A DNA stretch of 64,000 nucleotides from Prostheceraeus crozeri (taxonomy: Eukaryota > Platyhelminthes > Polycladida > Euryleptidae): the NCBI GenBank assembly GCA_907163375.1, contig CAJQUW010002160.1:1-64000 (forward strand). Direction: 5' to 3'. This document shows positions 12,468-25,118 of the stretch, piece by piece; position 1 is the first letter of the stretch, and each line of letters opens with the position of its first letter. Under the pieces are notes generated by a model, which saw only the letters and a program-made list of their open reading frames with translations, did no database searches and was not told the origin of the DNA. A program made the translations under genes and the position numbers.

Positions 12468-14224
12468 CTACTTGTGAAGCAGAACATAAAGGGCCATCTG
12501 TAGTGGGATCATGCTCTCCGGAAAAGTCAGTTGCACCACAGAGAAAGAGAAGTCATCTATCGTGTGATATACTGAAGTTCTCAAGCTGTTCTGTGAGATT
12601 TGTATTTTCACATCAAGGTAAACTACCTCTTTATTGTTATCACCATTTCTCTCCGCCAACAAGTCAGGTGGATAAATTCTTTGAATCAACGAATTAAAGT
12701 GTTTATAATTGACAACACATATATCGTCTATGTATCTTGATGTAGGTGATAACAAGCGTGCTAAATGATATTTCTTAGTTGTTATCAAATTTTGCATAAA
12801 AACATATTGGCAGTATAAGAGGAATAGGTCAGCTAGGAGTGAACCAGAATTTCCTCCCATTGGAATGCCTTTAATCTGCCTGAAAAATAAATTACCGAAT
12901 GTGACGTAGGTCTGTGATAATAGGAAATGTATGGTCTCTTTTAATTTCTGTTTATCAAAACAGTGATAACCATTATATTTTTTCATTGAGCAAAAGGACT
13001 TATCCAATGCAAATAAATTTTCTATTTGAGGAATTAAACACCAAATCCATAATAGCGAATATGTGATCTTCAATCAATTTCTGATCAAGATTCGTATATA
13101 AGGTTGAAAAATCGAAAACATGTAATGAATGAACGTGTGTTGAATGCAATCTGTGTAGAAATTCTTGTGTGGACTTTATACTCCAGAAACAATCGAAACC
13201 GCTGTTTCTCTTAATTGTCATACAATATCTCTGAAAATTGTCACGCAAAATACTTAAGGCTGAATTTACTTTGATGGAAAGCTTTTTCGATGTGTATTGT
13301 CGTGCACCTACTATGAATCTAAATTTGCATGGAGTTTTGTGAAATTTTGAAATCCAATATAATTTTGGTTATTTTCTAACTTTTTCACAGACAGATAGTT
13401 TGAACTCGCTTTTCATAATTGCTGTATGTTGCTCAATTACATTCTGCGCTAAAATCTGCTCTGGACCGTATGCATCATTGCCTGATATGTTCGACATGGA
13501 AATATCATTTTCCAACTCGGCTAAGAGAATTTGGAGATAAAACTTTTTGCAAATGAAGACAAGATATTATTATTATTATATTATATCTATTATCAACTTA
13601 TTAGATGCCTTATCAACTGGCGCAATTATGACGTCATTCTGCAATTCTTTCAGATTTTTACCCATTTTGACATTAATCTTGTGTCGATTACTGTGTGTGC
13701 AAAATCTATTCGAGGATTTCTTGGCAAGATATATTCGATCTTTAATCAGTGCCATGATTATTGATTTCCTCGCTGAGAATAAAGTAGCCTCAAGTTTCTC
13801 CTTCTTTCTCCTTATTTTTGTAATATGCTCATCTAATGAGTTAATCTGAGTTGTTATGGCACTCCAGCTAAGTCTTTTGGGGATTCTGTGTTTGGTACCA
13901 AAACTGAAGAGTTGAATTAGCTTGCACACATTGTGATCGCAGAATATAGACAGACATGAGATTGAGTGAGTCTATTGTCTGAGATTCGAACGGGATGATT
14001 ATGGTTGCTCGTTCTTTTACATTATTGTTCTCCGAGTCTAGGTTAAGTTTATTTTGAATGTATGCTATTAGTACAAATGTCATCATGTTTGCCTCATCCC
14101 TTGTCTTGCCTAGAATGGCTCTTAGCATAGTTTTAGGGAGAGATTTTAGATGATGATAATACTTTGACATCCTACGCGTCTCAAAAGAATCTTGCAATTC
14201 TTGGTAAGTATTGTCAAGTTCCAT
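12468..14224 (-). pseudogene. Reverse transcriptase of Naiad-type Penelope-like element, broken
   Basis: Coding pieces lie in successive frames: a linker (14224-13576) ending in NDVIIAPVDKASNKL, typical of the first RT block in this clade; a palm piece (13248-13000) with the catalytic Asp in FDFSTLYTNLD; and a piece (13073-12468) with GIPMGGNSGSLLADLFL and the catalytic pair in RYIDDI, then YLDVKI. The catalytic Asp residues are still present although the gene is interrupted by frame changes. The enzyme family copies element RNA at the nicked target and is related to telomerase reverse transcriptase. A host gene is very unlikely given the adjoining endonuclease. Confidence 0.75.
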
Positions 14225-14251
14225 AATACTTGAGCTTTTTCTACCCGATTT

Positions 14252-14788
14252 TCATATTCCATGACTCCTTTTTCGTCTGCTAATCAGATATCTAAAAAAT
14301 TGATCATTGGATATGGACTGCTGAGATACACATCCACCTCCCAAAACTCTATCATTCAAACCCAAGGAGTATAAGGTATTGAGCATCTTGATATGCATGC
14401 CTTCCTTGCGATTGAGCTCTCTGGTTATCTCTTCCGGTGATATGTATATATTGTCATCAACATGATCAATAATTTGCAATTCAACATCAGTCCAAGAATG
14501 ATGATCTTGCTTAAAGTGATTGATAAGACATGTGTTTAAGTGACTTTTAAAAACAGAATGGCGATGACCATTTAATCTACAATGTAGCGGTTGCTTTGTC
14601 TGTCCTACATATTGCATTCCACATCTGCTACATGATATAAGATAAATAACATTTCTATTTTTACAAGTAAAAACACCTGGCTGATCAAAGATAAACCGGT
14701 TGCCTGTACTGAAACTTTCGTAGCAATTTTCGGTATTCAAAGATTTACAGCAAATTCTATTGTTACTACAAAATCCACTTCTTCGCAC
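14252..14788 (-). CDS. GIY-YIG endonuclease domain of Naiad-type element
   Basis: A 178-residue frame. The GIY half is VIYLISC and the YIG half is QYVGQT, followed by the conserved Arg (CRLNGH). A Cys/His set (SCSRCGMQ, then H..H) fits the CCHH pattern of Penelope-like endonucleases. A later NRKEGMHIKMLNTLY..GLND segment matches the glutamate-bearing helix and the LNT..GLN tail. In the intact family this nuclease nicks target DNA for reverse transcription. A Cys-rich stretch at the start (CSNNRICC) may be a further zinc-binding motif. It lies directly upstream of the reverse transcriptase, which is what makes the domain order notable. Confidence 0.8.
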   Translation of the reverse strand: MRRSGFCSNNRICCKSLNTENCYESFSTGNRFIFDQPGVFTCKNRNVIYLISCSRCGMQYVGQTKQPLHCRLNGHRHSVFKSHLNTCLINHFKQDHHSWTDVELQIIDHVDDNIYISPEEITRELNRKEGMHIKMLNTLYSLGLNDRVLGGGCVSQQSISNDQFFRYLISRRKRSHGI

Positions 14789-14800
14789 TAACGCTGAACA

Positions 14801-17800
14801 CTTTTCCTACAATATAAACCATGAGAAAATTTACCAGAGCCTCGAAAAGAGCGAGGAATTTGCCGAGGTTGAACCTTCAAATTCCTGCTATCTATTGTAT
14901 CTATTGGCATTTGCATCTAAGTGACTATGTATGATAATCATTAAGATGTGGGACAAATTAGGCATTTCGCCAGTTAGCAGAGGTCCAGTAGCGGGGTCGT
15001 GAAACCACCTGCATCTGAAGATTTACTATCCAACTGAAGACAGAATCCACAGACAGACAGAATTTAAGACTGACAACTACTGGTGTCCAATTAACTCATG
15101 CATAATGAAATGTTATTTTGAGTGTGAGGTAGGAGTCTTTAAGTACGCTAATTTTAATGACTTTGCTGCACCATTTTTCAGACAATTGTACTTTTTGGCG
15201 GGAAATGTCTTACTACCTTCTGACGGATTTTAAATGAGCAGTTTTGTAATCCTGCACGGATTTGCTCCTACAAGCAGTTCCAAGCAATCAGTTATGTCGG
15301 AACATGATGATTATGATGATGCATCTTTTATAGCGGAGGATCTTGTTACCCGCGCCCAGCAGCTGTTACCCGACACAAGCCGGGACATCACCTCGACGAC
15401 ATTCGAGAGACTTTGAAACCAGCCCACCTCCGAGCACATGGAGAAGCCCTCTAGGCCTGATTGCTTCGCCTCGGAGAGAGCACGAACGAGACCGACCACG
15501 CGTACGCTGGGAGGACGAGGCGGACAACGACTCGCCAGGATCAACATCCCAGTTAATGGTAAGTGCAATTAAGCCTATTCCTTGTGTAGAACAACGAGCA
15601 AGTATTAGTTAGATACATTTTCTAGGGCAGAATCCACAGAGTTGAACATCTCGTGAATTATTCTGTGCAAATAAAATTATTTTGAAGAAATGGTTAATTC
15701 GCAATTCCAAGAACTTTCGAAGACTTGAATTCACGGACAGTTAATTTATGAATTAAAACATAGAAAAATTTAAAGTCTCTCTTCACCAATCAAATAATCG
15801 TGCCACGAATTTCGATGAAGCAGATGGGTTGTTCCTGGTTGCTGATGCTTGATATCTATGACTAGAACAGCCGTGAATAATGAAAACAAGACTGTCAAGG
15901 GCATTTGTTGTCATGACTGGTACCTAAATGATGGCGTCTTCCAGTGGTTGACAATAGGAAGTTACAGGTAGTTTATCAGTGAACATTGTAAATATTCACG
16001 GTCACTATGAAAGCATGTTGACAAAAAATTTGCAATAAATCGCCTTGAATTTTCAACTATTCCGTTTCAGTAATTTGCTTCTTTTAAAGATCTAGCAATC
16101 AGCGGATATGGAGCAACTCAAACCACCGTCAGCAAACAGATGTTGTTCATTTTAGTCTCACCAGCTGTAGCAAAGCGAAAGGTCAGATCTCTATGGTAGT
16201 TCTATCGTCTTTTGCCAATCACAATCATGTTGCCCGAATTGGCATGTTTGCTTAAATGAAAAGGAAACAACCAATAATTTTAGTAAATAAACTGGCAAGG
16301 TTCCGGCATCTAGCTCATATCAAAGGAAGTCCCGACGACTTGGTGCTGTGGCTGTGATAACCCACTACACGATCCAACATTGTTTATTATGTGCTCATAC
16401 GATGTGTTATTTTCTCATCACAGGGATTGCAAGGGTGTCGGATTCCCTTGGTTTTTTCGCTTTGTCAACTTGCCTTCGATTTGATACAGAAGAAAAGGGC
16501 ATCTTTAGTGAGCATTTTGTTTATATACAGCGAAAAATAGTAAATGCTGCTAAATACTTTTCAACTTGAATTCAACAGAAACAGCTGAATGATTTTAAAT
16601 AATGTCGAAAATCTTTGTTCTTTTATATTTACTATCATTCTCTCGATCAGGAAGTAAGTACATGTTTACACTGTGATAGAACGTGTCCTGTGACATCTAA
16701 GTTTAGGTCATCTATTGATTTATGTATATGTCGGAATGTTTCATACGCTCAGCTGCAGCTTAGGATGCAACTCAGTTTTATAAATTGTCTTAATAAGGAG
16801 GACGTCATTTTACAGAAAAGATGCTTTCATTAATGTACTGGGCATCTATGATATTTTTCACGTAGGCCTTCACGTCTCAATTAAACAAATATGGATGTGG
16901 CCAAGCACGTAGACAGGATTTTCAAAGGGGTGGTGCGGTGGACCTACGGATATATAGGCTTTGGTGACGATACCAAGCAGAAGGCGCCTTGCCCCCTTCA
17001 TTAAAGAATGCTCAAGTGGAAAAGCTTTTGACCATCCTAGAATCTCATTTAATCCTTGTACATGTACATATGCTATTCATAGGCCTTACTAAAGTTTTGG
17101 AAATTTGTATAGACCATCCCTCGGACATTAAGTGTGATTGTGACTGGGCGAAGGTGGTTGTCATCCCTGTCGATCCTTTGATGAATGGAATCTGGCAACG
17201 CCTCTCACAAATGAAGAGGATACCATGCCTACTTCAGAACTGATAGTCGTAAACGTAATAATGGCAACCTTCTATCAGATCAGACACTAGAGAAAATTGC
17301 ACGATGTGGGCACCTCTTTACATCTGAGCCAACGAAATGGAAACGATTATCGATGCTTGGTGCACTTTTCATATCTTGAATAGCGTCATGTAGAGAGGAA
17401 TTGCTGACCGTCCCCTTCACACCAGAACAAATGCTAGATGCATCTAATTTCAGGTGGAAGCCCAATTTTCATCGAAGCTTGAGCCATGTGAAAGATTATG
17501 GGCAATATGGTCCATCCTCACGCCCAAACTAACGTTAGTAAAGCATCACAGGAGACGGGCGTCTACGATCTTTCAATAGAAATTCTAAGAAATTGCCGAA
17601 AATTGCCCAATGTTTCCCTGCAATACATTGATACACGTATTGAGTTGTCAATCAAGCGACGCTATGCAAATATTTACATGAAGGTCTATGTAAAATCATG
17701 AATCGGCAGGGGTTAGAGCATTGAGCCTTCGGACTACCAATGTCTGGAGCAGCTTAGAACTACCAAACAGTGATGATGAATTTATTACCTCAATAAAGGT

Positions 17801-19122
17801 TTCCATTTTCACCATTTATCAATGCTTCTCCTTTAATTTTAGTTTTGATTATTGAAACACTCAATTTGAATCATATGCAAACCAAGTCTTATCTGATTGT
17901 TATATGTACATTTTCATAATGCATCAAAGAAAATGCATGGTGTAATTCCATCACACTACATGTTCAACAGACCTCAGCACACAATTCAGCTAGATTATTC
18001 AACAGTTCATTCAATTATTCAGTTCAATAATTATTCAATTATTCATTCGTGAGCTACAGTTCATGACTGCCACAGGCTGTGCCCTTGCATTTAAAGCATC
18101 TTCAATTTAATTTGCAATTAAACGAAAAGCAACGACAATGAATCTAATTTAAATTGCAAATTCCAATAAATTGCAACTTATTGACACTCTTCCGACGTTC
18201 TCTGACATCCCATGTACTTTCTCTGCCGTCACCTGTCGGTGTAGCTTCGGGAATTGGCGCTGCTCGCAGTCGACGATAAAATTGCTCCATGAGGGAGATT
18301 GCACTCCATTGTCAAGCCTCTGACTAACACTCTCTAAAACTGTCATCTCTGTTTCATGAGATGGGTGGATAACCGGGCAAAAGATTTTTTAAAACCTATT
18401 ATAGCAATACAATAATACATTGATTTCTGACATATCTAGCTGATTAAGAAAATGCACAATTGGTCACCTTCTGTTTGAACACCAGCATAAGTAAAATTCT
18501 TGAAAGCTATAACTAGTCGAAGTCAAATGTGAAAAATTTATCAACTGTTGGTAATCCTTGACGTAATCAAAAAATTCTCTCAACCACGTAATCATCTTTT
18601 AACATAAATTGTGCAGACTTAGTCAATATTTCTATTGATTCCGGTTTAATTCAATTTAATATTTTTCCGGGTTAAGCGTTCCAGCTCTTGACTACACATC
18701 CACACTAAGTCAGAGAACATCAATTTATATGAATGGTTATTATTATCCAAAATAAAATTTTCAGTTTAAATGTTATTACCTCTTTTACAGGCAGAGAATT
18801 GTGTAGAATATTTGAATAGCTTTTATTGCTTCTTTGCCTATAAAGTTTAAAATGAAAAATTCATTTTGAAATAGTCATGCCTCATGGCACGAAATGAAAG
18901 AAATTTCGTTATCATTATCACTCCGCTAAAATCAAAATCTCAATAAAGTGTGATAAATTTATCCACCCCTATATTAGTACCAAGGTACTGATCCAAGGGT
19001 CATCCGACCGTCAGTGGTAGACAATGTGTAGTGGTGATTCATCTACAAGTCAGCTAATGGAAATCTTATAATTAATCTTATGGAGGCTTTATAACGCAGA
19101 AAATAGTAAAAGCTGTAAAAGG
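14801..19122. other. Non-coding stretch, no convincing gene
   Basis: Mostly AT-rich. A GC-richer patch at 15,280-15,560 ends in a splice-donor-like ATG|GTAAGTGC, but the surrounding frames are not open, so I do not call an exon. Near 16,905-16,940 the sequence CACGTAGACAGGATTTTC followed by GGGGTGG resembles a decayed hAT-type terminus; no partner was found. Bases 17,995-18,050 are low-complexity ATTCAATT repeats. Other short frames have no recognisable motif. Confidence 0.45.
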
Positions 19123-19191
19123 ACATTAAATGAATATTTCGTAGTATCTAATATTATCAACCACCTGAAAGATTTTCTTTTTTAATGTCAA

Positions 19192-19422
19192 ATGTCAAAG
19201 TCGCTTCGGCTCGCTCTACATTGCTACAAAAAAGAGTCAATAAGACCTATCGTAAATCCCGGAACTACATCTAACTGTGTATTATGCAGGATAAATCTCG
19301 ATTTGCGTGAAAATGATTGTAGTAGATGTGACAAAATCGAGCATTTCTACTATAAGAAATATTTTATTGCAGTGGGAAAGTTAACGATCGACATGTGTCA
19401 ACTACAAAATGTACCGGTATAG
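19192..19422 (+). CDS. Small Cys-rich frame, PHD-finger-like, repeated in each unit
   Basis: A 76-residue frame with the pattern C-x2-C-x10-C-x2-C-x4-H-x2-Y (NCVLC ... DCSRCDKIEHFYY). This resembles a PHD finger in which the next ligand is Tyr rather than Cys. The same frame recurs unchanged at 20983-21213; the third copy is altered by an extra A in an A-run upstream. PHD-like fingers occur in several transposon proteins. Whether it was ever a complete gene is unclear; it may be a fragment of a lost element protein. I do not assign a function. Confidence 0.3.
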   Translation: MSKSLRLALHCYKKESIRPIVNPGTTSNCVLCRINLDLRENDCSRCDKIEHFYYKKYFIAVGKLTIDMCQLQNVPV

Positions 19423-19739
19423 AAGTATAATTTCAAAATATCTTCCATGGGCTCTCTCAAACATAGCATCCATACATTTTCAACACTTCTTGTGTTATGA
19501 TGACAAGCACAAAGCATGTGGCGACTCCCAAGTTAATGCATTTACGGCATTTATTTTTTTTAGAAATTGCCGACAGTTACCGTCTGCGAGATATACTCAT
19601 ATACCGAACTTAGAGTGGCGCGCTTCGATGCAGGGACTGGAGAACTTCCAGAACAGCTCTTTTAAGCAAGTAGAGCGGAGTGCAAATAAATCTGCTTTCT
19701 TCCCCTAATCTAGATATATGTAGTGACCCAGTTGTGCTA

Positions 19740-20290
19740 CCTGTCTAGTCACAACGTCATTAAAGATGCCGGTCACTTCCTCCTTGAATTTCTGCATGTT
19801 CTTTCCACGCCACTCCTCACTATTCTTCCATAGATCTGAGCTTTTTTATCTAATTGGCAATAATTGTTGATGTTTATTCCCTCTTTGACATCCACTTCTT
19901 GATATTTCACCGACAAAATATTCTCTCTACAAATGCTTCACATTCGATTTTGTATGTTGTGCTTTGAAGTTGACGATTCCCCTCTCCTCCATTTTCGCAA
20001 ATCATACATTCCTTGTTTTGGCAGCATTCTTTTCTAAAACGGTCTGATTTCTGCAACAGCCTTTTTCAGTGACAATCCCTTTTGTTCAACTGTCTTAATT
20101 TTGAATCCAATTTCTTGAAGAATGTTTTGAATTTCATTTTGTAATTGAGATTAAGGGGTAGTTCAAGTGACAAATGGCACTGAATCACATCCTTCTTTCT
20201 CATACCAATATTTCTTTGTACCATTTGCTTTGCTCTATCGATTCCTTCTGCAAGATCTTGTTCGATGCATATGACTCTTTCCTTCATCAC
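19740..20290 (-). pseudogene. Penelope-like C-terminal region / endonuclease fragment, in each unit
   Basis: On the minus strand the region encodes a basic helical stretch (ERVICIEQDLAEGIDRAKQM ... KKLDSKLRQLNKRDCH). Beyond a frame interruption comes CMICENGGEGNRQLQ, then TTYKIECEAF. The Cys-rich motif followed by TYKIEC matches the start of a GIY-YIG-type endonuclease of Penelope-like retroelements. The same block is present at about 21532-22082 and 23323-23873. A related copy on the opposite strand lies at 35,125-35,430 (TTYKIECEAFGEYFVDE), including a near-identical downstream CAAGGAGGAAGTGACCGGC. These are inactive fragments carried along by the tandem amplification. Confidence 0.55.
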
Positions 20291-23200
20291 ATTCCTCGAT
20301 TATTTTATCATAAGCATCTAATGCACTGCTTTAAACTTCATATCTCACTTTGTTGTGAAACCGCAATAATCCCTTGGCAAAAGTTTGTTACAAGTAAGTA
20401 GCACTGGTAAAATTTCTTGAGTTAATGCGGTTCTTTTCACGATCATAGATAATGCAAAATTAGCGTGAATCACCATATTCGATGTATCGCCCACCGAATT
20501 TCAATTGCGGGGCAACCAATAAAGAGATATATGAAATTCTTTTTTGTAGTATTCATGCATGCTACAGTGGTGTGTACATGTTTCCGACCACCTCACATCT
20601 ATCATCATGCAGGCGTATGCGCGCTCATGATGATCAACAGCTATGCTACGGAAGTTATTGTGATGACAGCTTATGAGAGCCAATCAGATTAGAGGTATTA
20701 AGAGCCAATGAAAGGTAAAATGTAGTTGTGGATACTATTTGTGCTGCAGACTTATTGTTTCTTATTATACTATCCACCTAGCTGTTACGACAATTGCTTC
20801 GTCCAAAAAAACGTACTAACGTGAAGTTGTGATATGAAGGTGGCGTATCATTGCGTAAAATTGCTCTCAGATTGCAGATGAAGAAGTCCACAGTGCATGA
20901 GATTATGTGCATTACATTAAATGAATATTTCGTAGTATCTAATATTATCAACCACCTGAAAGATTTTCTTTTTTAATGTCAAATGTCAAAGTCGCTTCGG
21001 CTCGCTCTACATTGCTACAAAAAAGAGTCAATAAGACCTATCGTAAATCCCGGAACTACATCTAACTGTGTATTATGCAGGATAAATCTCGATTTGCGTG
21101 AAAATGATTGTAGTAGATGTGACAAAATCGAGCATTTCTACTATAAGAAATATTTTATTGCAGTGGGAAAGTTAACGATCGACATGTGTCAACTACAAAA
21201 TGTACCGGTATAGAAGTATAATTTCAAAATATCTTCCATGGGCTCTCTCAAACATAGCATCCATACATTTTCAACACTTCTTGTGTTATGATGACAAGCA
21301 CAAAGCATGTGGCGACTCCCAAGTTAATGCATTTACGGCATTTATTTTTTTTTAGAAATTGCCGACAGTTACCGTCTGCGAGATATACTCATATACCGAA
21401 CTTAGAGTGGCGCGCTTCGATGCAGGGACTGGAGAACTTCCAGAACAGCTCTTTTAAGCAAGTAGAGCGGAGTGCAAATAAATCTGCTTTCTTCCCCTAA
21501 TCTAGATATATGTAGTGACCCAGTTGTGCTACCTGTCTAGTCACAACGTCATTAAAGATGCCGGTCACTTCCTCCTTGAATTTCTGCATGTTCTTTCCAC
21601 GCCACTCCTCACTATTCTTCCATAGATCTGAGCTTTTTTATCTAATTGGCAATAATTGTTGATGTTTATTCCCTCTTTGACATCCACTTCTTGATATTTC
21701 ACCGACAAAATATTCTCTCTACAAATGCTTCACATTCGATTTTGTATGTTGTGCTTTGAAGTTGACGATTCCCCTCTCCTCCATTTTCGCAAATCATACA
21801 TTCCTTGTTTTGGCAGCATTCTTTTCTAAAACGGTCTGATTTCTGCAACAGCCTTTTTCAGTGACAATCCCTTTTGTTCAACTGTCTTAATTTTGAATCC
21901 AATTTCTTGAAGAATGTTTTGAATTTCATTTTGTAATTGAGATTAAGGGGTAGTTCAAGTGACAAATGGCACTGAATCACATCCTTCTTTCTCATACCAA
22001 TATTTCTTTGTACCATTTGCTTTGCTCTATCGATTCCTTCTGCAAGATCTTGTTCGATGCATATGACTCTTTCCTTCATCACATTCCTCGATTATTTTAT
22101 CATAAGCATCTAATGCACTGCTTTAAACTTCATATCTCACTTTGTTGTGAAACCGCAATAATCCCTTGGCAAAAGTTTGTTACAAGTAAGTAGCACTGGT
22201 AAAATTTCTTGAGTTAATGCGGTTCTTTTCACGATCATAGATAATGCAAAATTAGCGTATATCACCATATTCGATGTATCGCCCACCGAATTTCAATTGC
22301 GGGGCAACCAATAAAGAGATATATGAAATTCTTTTTTGTAGTATTCATGCATACTACAGTGGTGTGCACCTGTTTCCGACCACCTCACATCTATCATCAT
22401 GCAGGCGTATGCGCGCTCATGATGATCAACAGCTATGCTACGGAAGTTATTGTGATGACAGCTTATGAGAGCCAATCAGATTAGAGGTATTAAGAGCCAA
22501 TGAAAGGTAAAATGTAGTTGTGGATACTATTTGTGCTGCAGACTTATTGTTTCTTATTATACTATCCACCTAGCTGTTACGACAATTGCTTCGTCCAAAA
22601 AACGTACTAACGTGAAGTTGTGATATGAAGGTGGCGTATCATTGCGTAAAATTGCTCTCAGATTGCAGATGAAGAAGTCCACAGTGCATGAGATTATGTG
22701 CATTACATTAAATGAATATTTCGTAGTATCTAATATTATCAACCACCTGAAAGATTTTCTTTTTTAATGTCAAATGTCAAAGTCGCTTCGGCTCGCTCTA
22801 CATTGCTACAAAAAAAGAGTCAATAAGACCTATCGTAAATCCCGGAACTACATCTAACTGTGTATTATGCAGGATAAATCTCGATTTGCGTGAAAATGAT
22901 TGTAGTAGATGTGACAAAATCGAGCATTTCTACTATAAGAAATATTTTATTGCAGTGGGAAAGTTAACGATCGACATGTGTCAACTACAAAATGTACCGG
23001 TATAGAAGTATAATTTCAAAATATCTTCCATGGGCTCTCTCAAACATAGCATCCATACATTTTCAACACTTCTTGTGTTATGATGACAAGCACAAAGCAT
23101 GTGGCGACTCCCAAGTTAATGCATTTACGGCATTTATTTTTTTTAGAAATTGCCGACAGTTACCGTCTGCGAGATATACTCATATACCGAACTTAGAGTG

Positions 23201-24414
23201 GCGCGCTTCGATGCAGGGACTGGAGAACTTCCAGAACAGCTCTTTTAAGCAAGTAGAGCGGAGTGCAAATAAATCTGCTTTCTTCCCCTAATCTAGATAT
23301 ATGTAGTGACCCAGTTGTGCTACCTGTCTAGTCACAACGTCATTAAAGATGCCGGTCACTTCCTCCTTGAATTTCTGCATGTTCTTTCCACGCCACTCCT
23401 CACTATTCTTCCATAGATCTGAGCTTTTTTATCTAATTGGCAATAATTGTTGATGTTTATTCCCTCTTTGACATCCACTTCTTGATATTTCACCGACAAA
23501 ATATTCTCTCTACAAATGCTTCACATTCGATTTTGTATGTTGTGCTTTGAAGTTGACGATTCCCCTCTCCTCCATTTTCGCAAATCATACATTCCTTGTT
23601 TTGGCAGCATTCTTTTCTAAAACGGTCTGATTTCTGCAACAGCCTTTTTCAGTGACAATCCCTTTTGTTCAACTGTCTTAATTTTGAATCCAATTTCTTG
23701 AAGAATGTTTTGAATTTCATTTTGTAATTGAGATTAAGGGGTAGTTCAAGTGACAAATGGCACTGAATCACATCCTTCTTTCTCATACCAATATTTCTTT
23801 GTACCATTTGCTTTGCTCTATCGATTCCTTCTGCAAGATCTTGTTCGATGCATATGACTCTTTCCTTCATCACATTCCTCGATTATTTTATCATAAGCAT
23901 CTAATGCACTGCTTTAAACTTCATATCTCACTTTGTTGTGAAACCGCAATAATCCCTTGGCAAAAGTTTGTTACAAGTAAGTAGCACTGGTAAAATTTCT
24001 TGAGTTAATGCGGTTCTTTTCACGATCATAGATAATGCAAAATTAGCGTATATCACCATATTCGATGTATCGCCCACCGAATTTCAATTGCGGGGCAACG
24101 AATAAAGAGATATATGAAATTCTTTTTTGTAGTATTCATGCATACTACAGTGGTGTGCACCTGTTTCCGACCACCTCACATCTATCATCATGCAGGCGTA
24201 TGCGCGCTCATGATGATCAACAGCTATGCTACGGAAGTTATTGTGATGACAGCTTATGAGAGCCAATCAGATTAGAGGTATTAAGAGCCAATGAAAGGTA
24301 AAATGTAGTTGTGGATACTATTTGTGCTGCAGACTTATTGTTTCTTATTATACTATCCACCTAGCTGTTACGACAATTGCTTCGTCCAAAAAACGTACTA
24401 ACGTGAAGTTGTGA

Positions 24415-25118
24415 TATGAAGGTGGCGTATCATTGCGTAAAATTGCTCTCAGATTGCAGATGAAGAAGTCCACAGTGCATGAGATTATCCAAATGATCAA
24501 GAATATCGGATCATCATCTCATAGGATCAGTGTTGGACCGAAACGTTGCACCAATGAAAGGACTGACAACATTTTTTGCCGTGCTGCGTTAGTAAATCCG
24601 GCAGTAACCAGTGCCGAGCCTACCGACCTGTTGCAAAACCAAGGCTCTCCGCAAAAAAAATATAGGATAGGCTGACTAGACTGCTGCTCAATGGTCATGT
24701 GTCATGTTTAGTGACGAGTCGCTAGTCAAGCAATTTGCTCCCGGTCGTGGTTGTGCAAGCAGACTGATTAGTGAGCATTACAACTCACGTTGTCGCTCAA
24801 AAAATGTCCATCTCTCATGATCTGAGCCAGCATCTCCGCTAATGGCCGCTGCGACATACAAATCATGAAGAAGGGTGAGTCAATAACTGCTGCTCGATAT
24901 CTACCAATTTTGGAGGACGCACAGCCTACGTGGCTCAACATTGCGGTTGCACCATATTCCAGAACGATGGTGCCCCTTGCCACCAGGCTCGAGTTGTGAA
25001 GGGGTGGCTACAAGACCATAGCACTGAAGTGATTTATCCTTGGCCTGGGTGTTCCCCGGATATCAACCCTAACGAAAATTGTTGGGTTACGCTGAACGAC
25101 GAATACCGGAATCTTTAA
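24415..25118 (+). pseudogene. Tc1/mariner-type transposase, decayed
   Basis: The N-terminal helix-turn-helix is recognisable (SLRKIALRLQMKKSTVHEII..). Catalytic landmarks follow: VMFSDES (first Asp, about 24,712), FQNDGAPCHQARVVKGWL (second Asp) and SPDINPNENCW (Glu). By my count 35 residues lie between the second Asp and the Glu, a DD35E spacing. Several frame breaks separate these parts, so it is inactive. The 5' end of the gene is also present, truncated, at the right end of each of the two preceding tandem units. The C-terminus is lost where LINE sequence begins at 25,119. Terminal inverted repeats were not identified. Confidence 0.8.

Larger units (their letters stand above)
12440..14800 (-). 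mobile_element. Penelope-like element with N-terminal GIY-YIG endonuclease (Naiad-type)
   Basis: Read on the minus strand, a GIY-YIG endonuclease (14788-14252) comes first and a Penelope-type reverse transcriptase follows (about 14224-12468). Canonical EN+ Penelope-like elements place the endonuclease at the C-terminus. The permuted order defines the Chlamys/Naiad clade, of which Naiads are the invertebrate members. Reverse transcriptase landmarks in order are IIAPVDKASN, FDFSTLYTNLD (motif A), GIPMGGNSGS (motif B) and RYIDDI (motif C). The coding region is split over several frames, so the copy is dead. Ends and target duplications were not resolved. Confidence 0.8.
19123..24488. repeat. Three tandem copies of a 1,791-bp composite unit
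   Basis: Copies start at 19123, 20914 and 22705 (each begins ACATTAAATGAATATTTCG). Each body is about 1,784 bp and ends at GAGATTAT (20906, about 22697, 24488). Between copies lies the same 7-base filler GTGCATT; it is absent where copy 3 continues into unique sequence. Copies differ only by homopolymer indels and a few substitutions. Copies 2 and 3 share variants (for example GCGTATATCACC) that differ from copy 1 (GCGTGAATCACC). The unit contains a minus-strand Penelope-like endonuclease fragment and, at its right end, the 5' part of a plus-strand Tc1 transposase. Confidence 0.95.

Noticed and set aside
16905-16940. hAT-like terminus CACGTAGACAGGATTTTC
   Set aside because: No partner end or target duplication found, so no element is called.
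17700-17760. tRNA-like SINE head
   Set aside because: GGTTAGAGCATTGAGCC faintly resembles an A box, but no B box or cloverleaf could be drawn.
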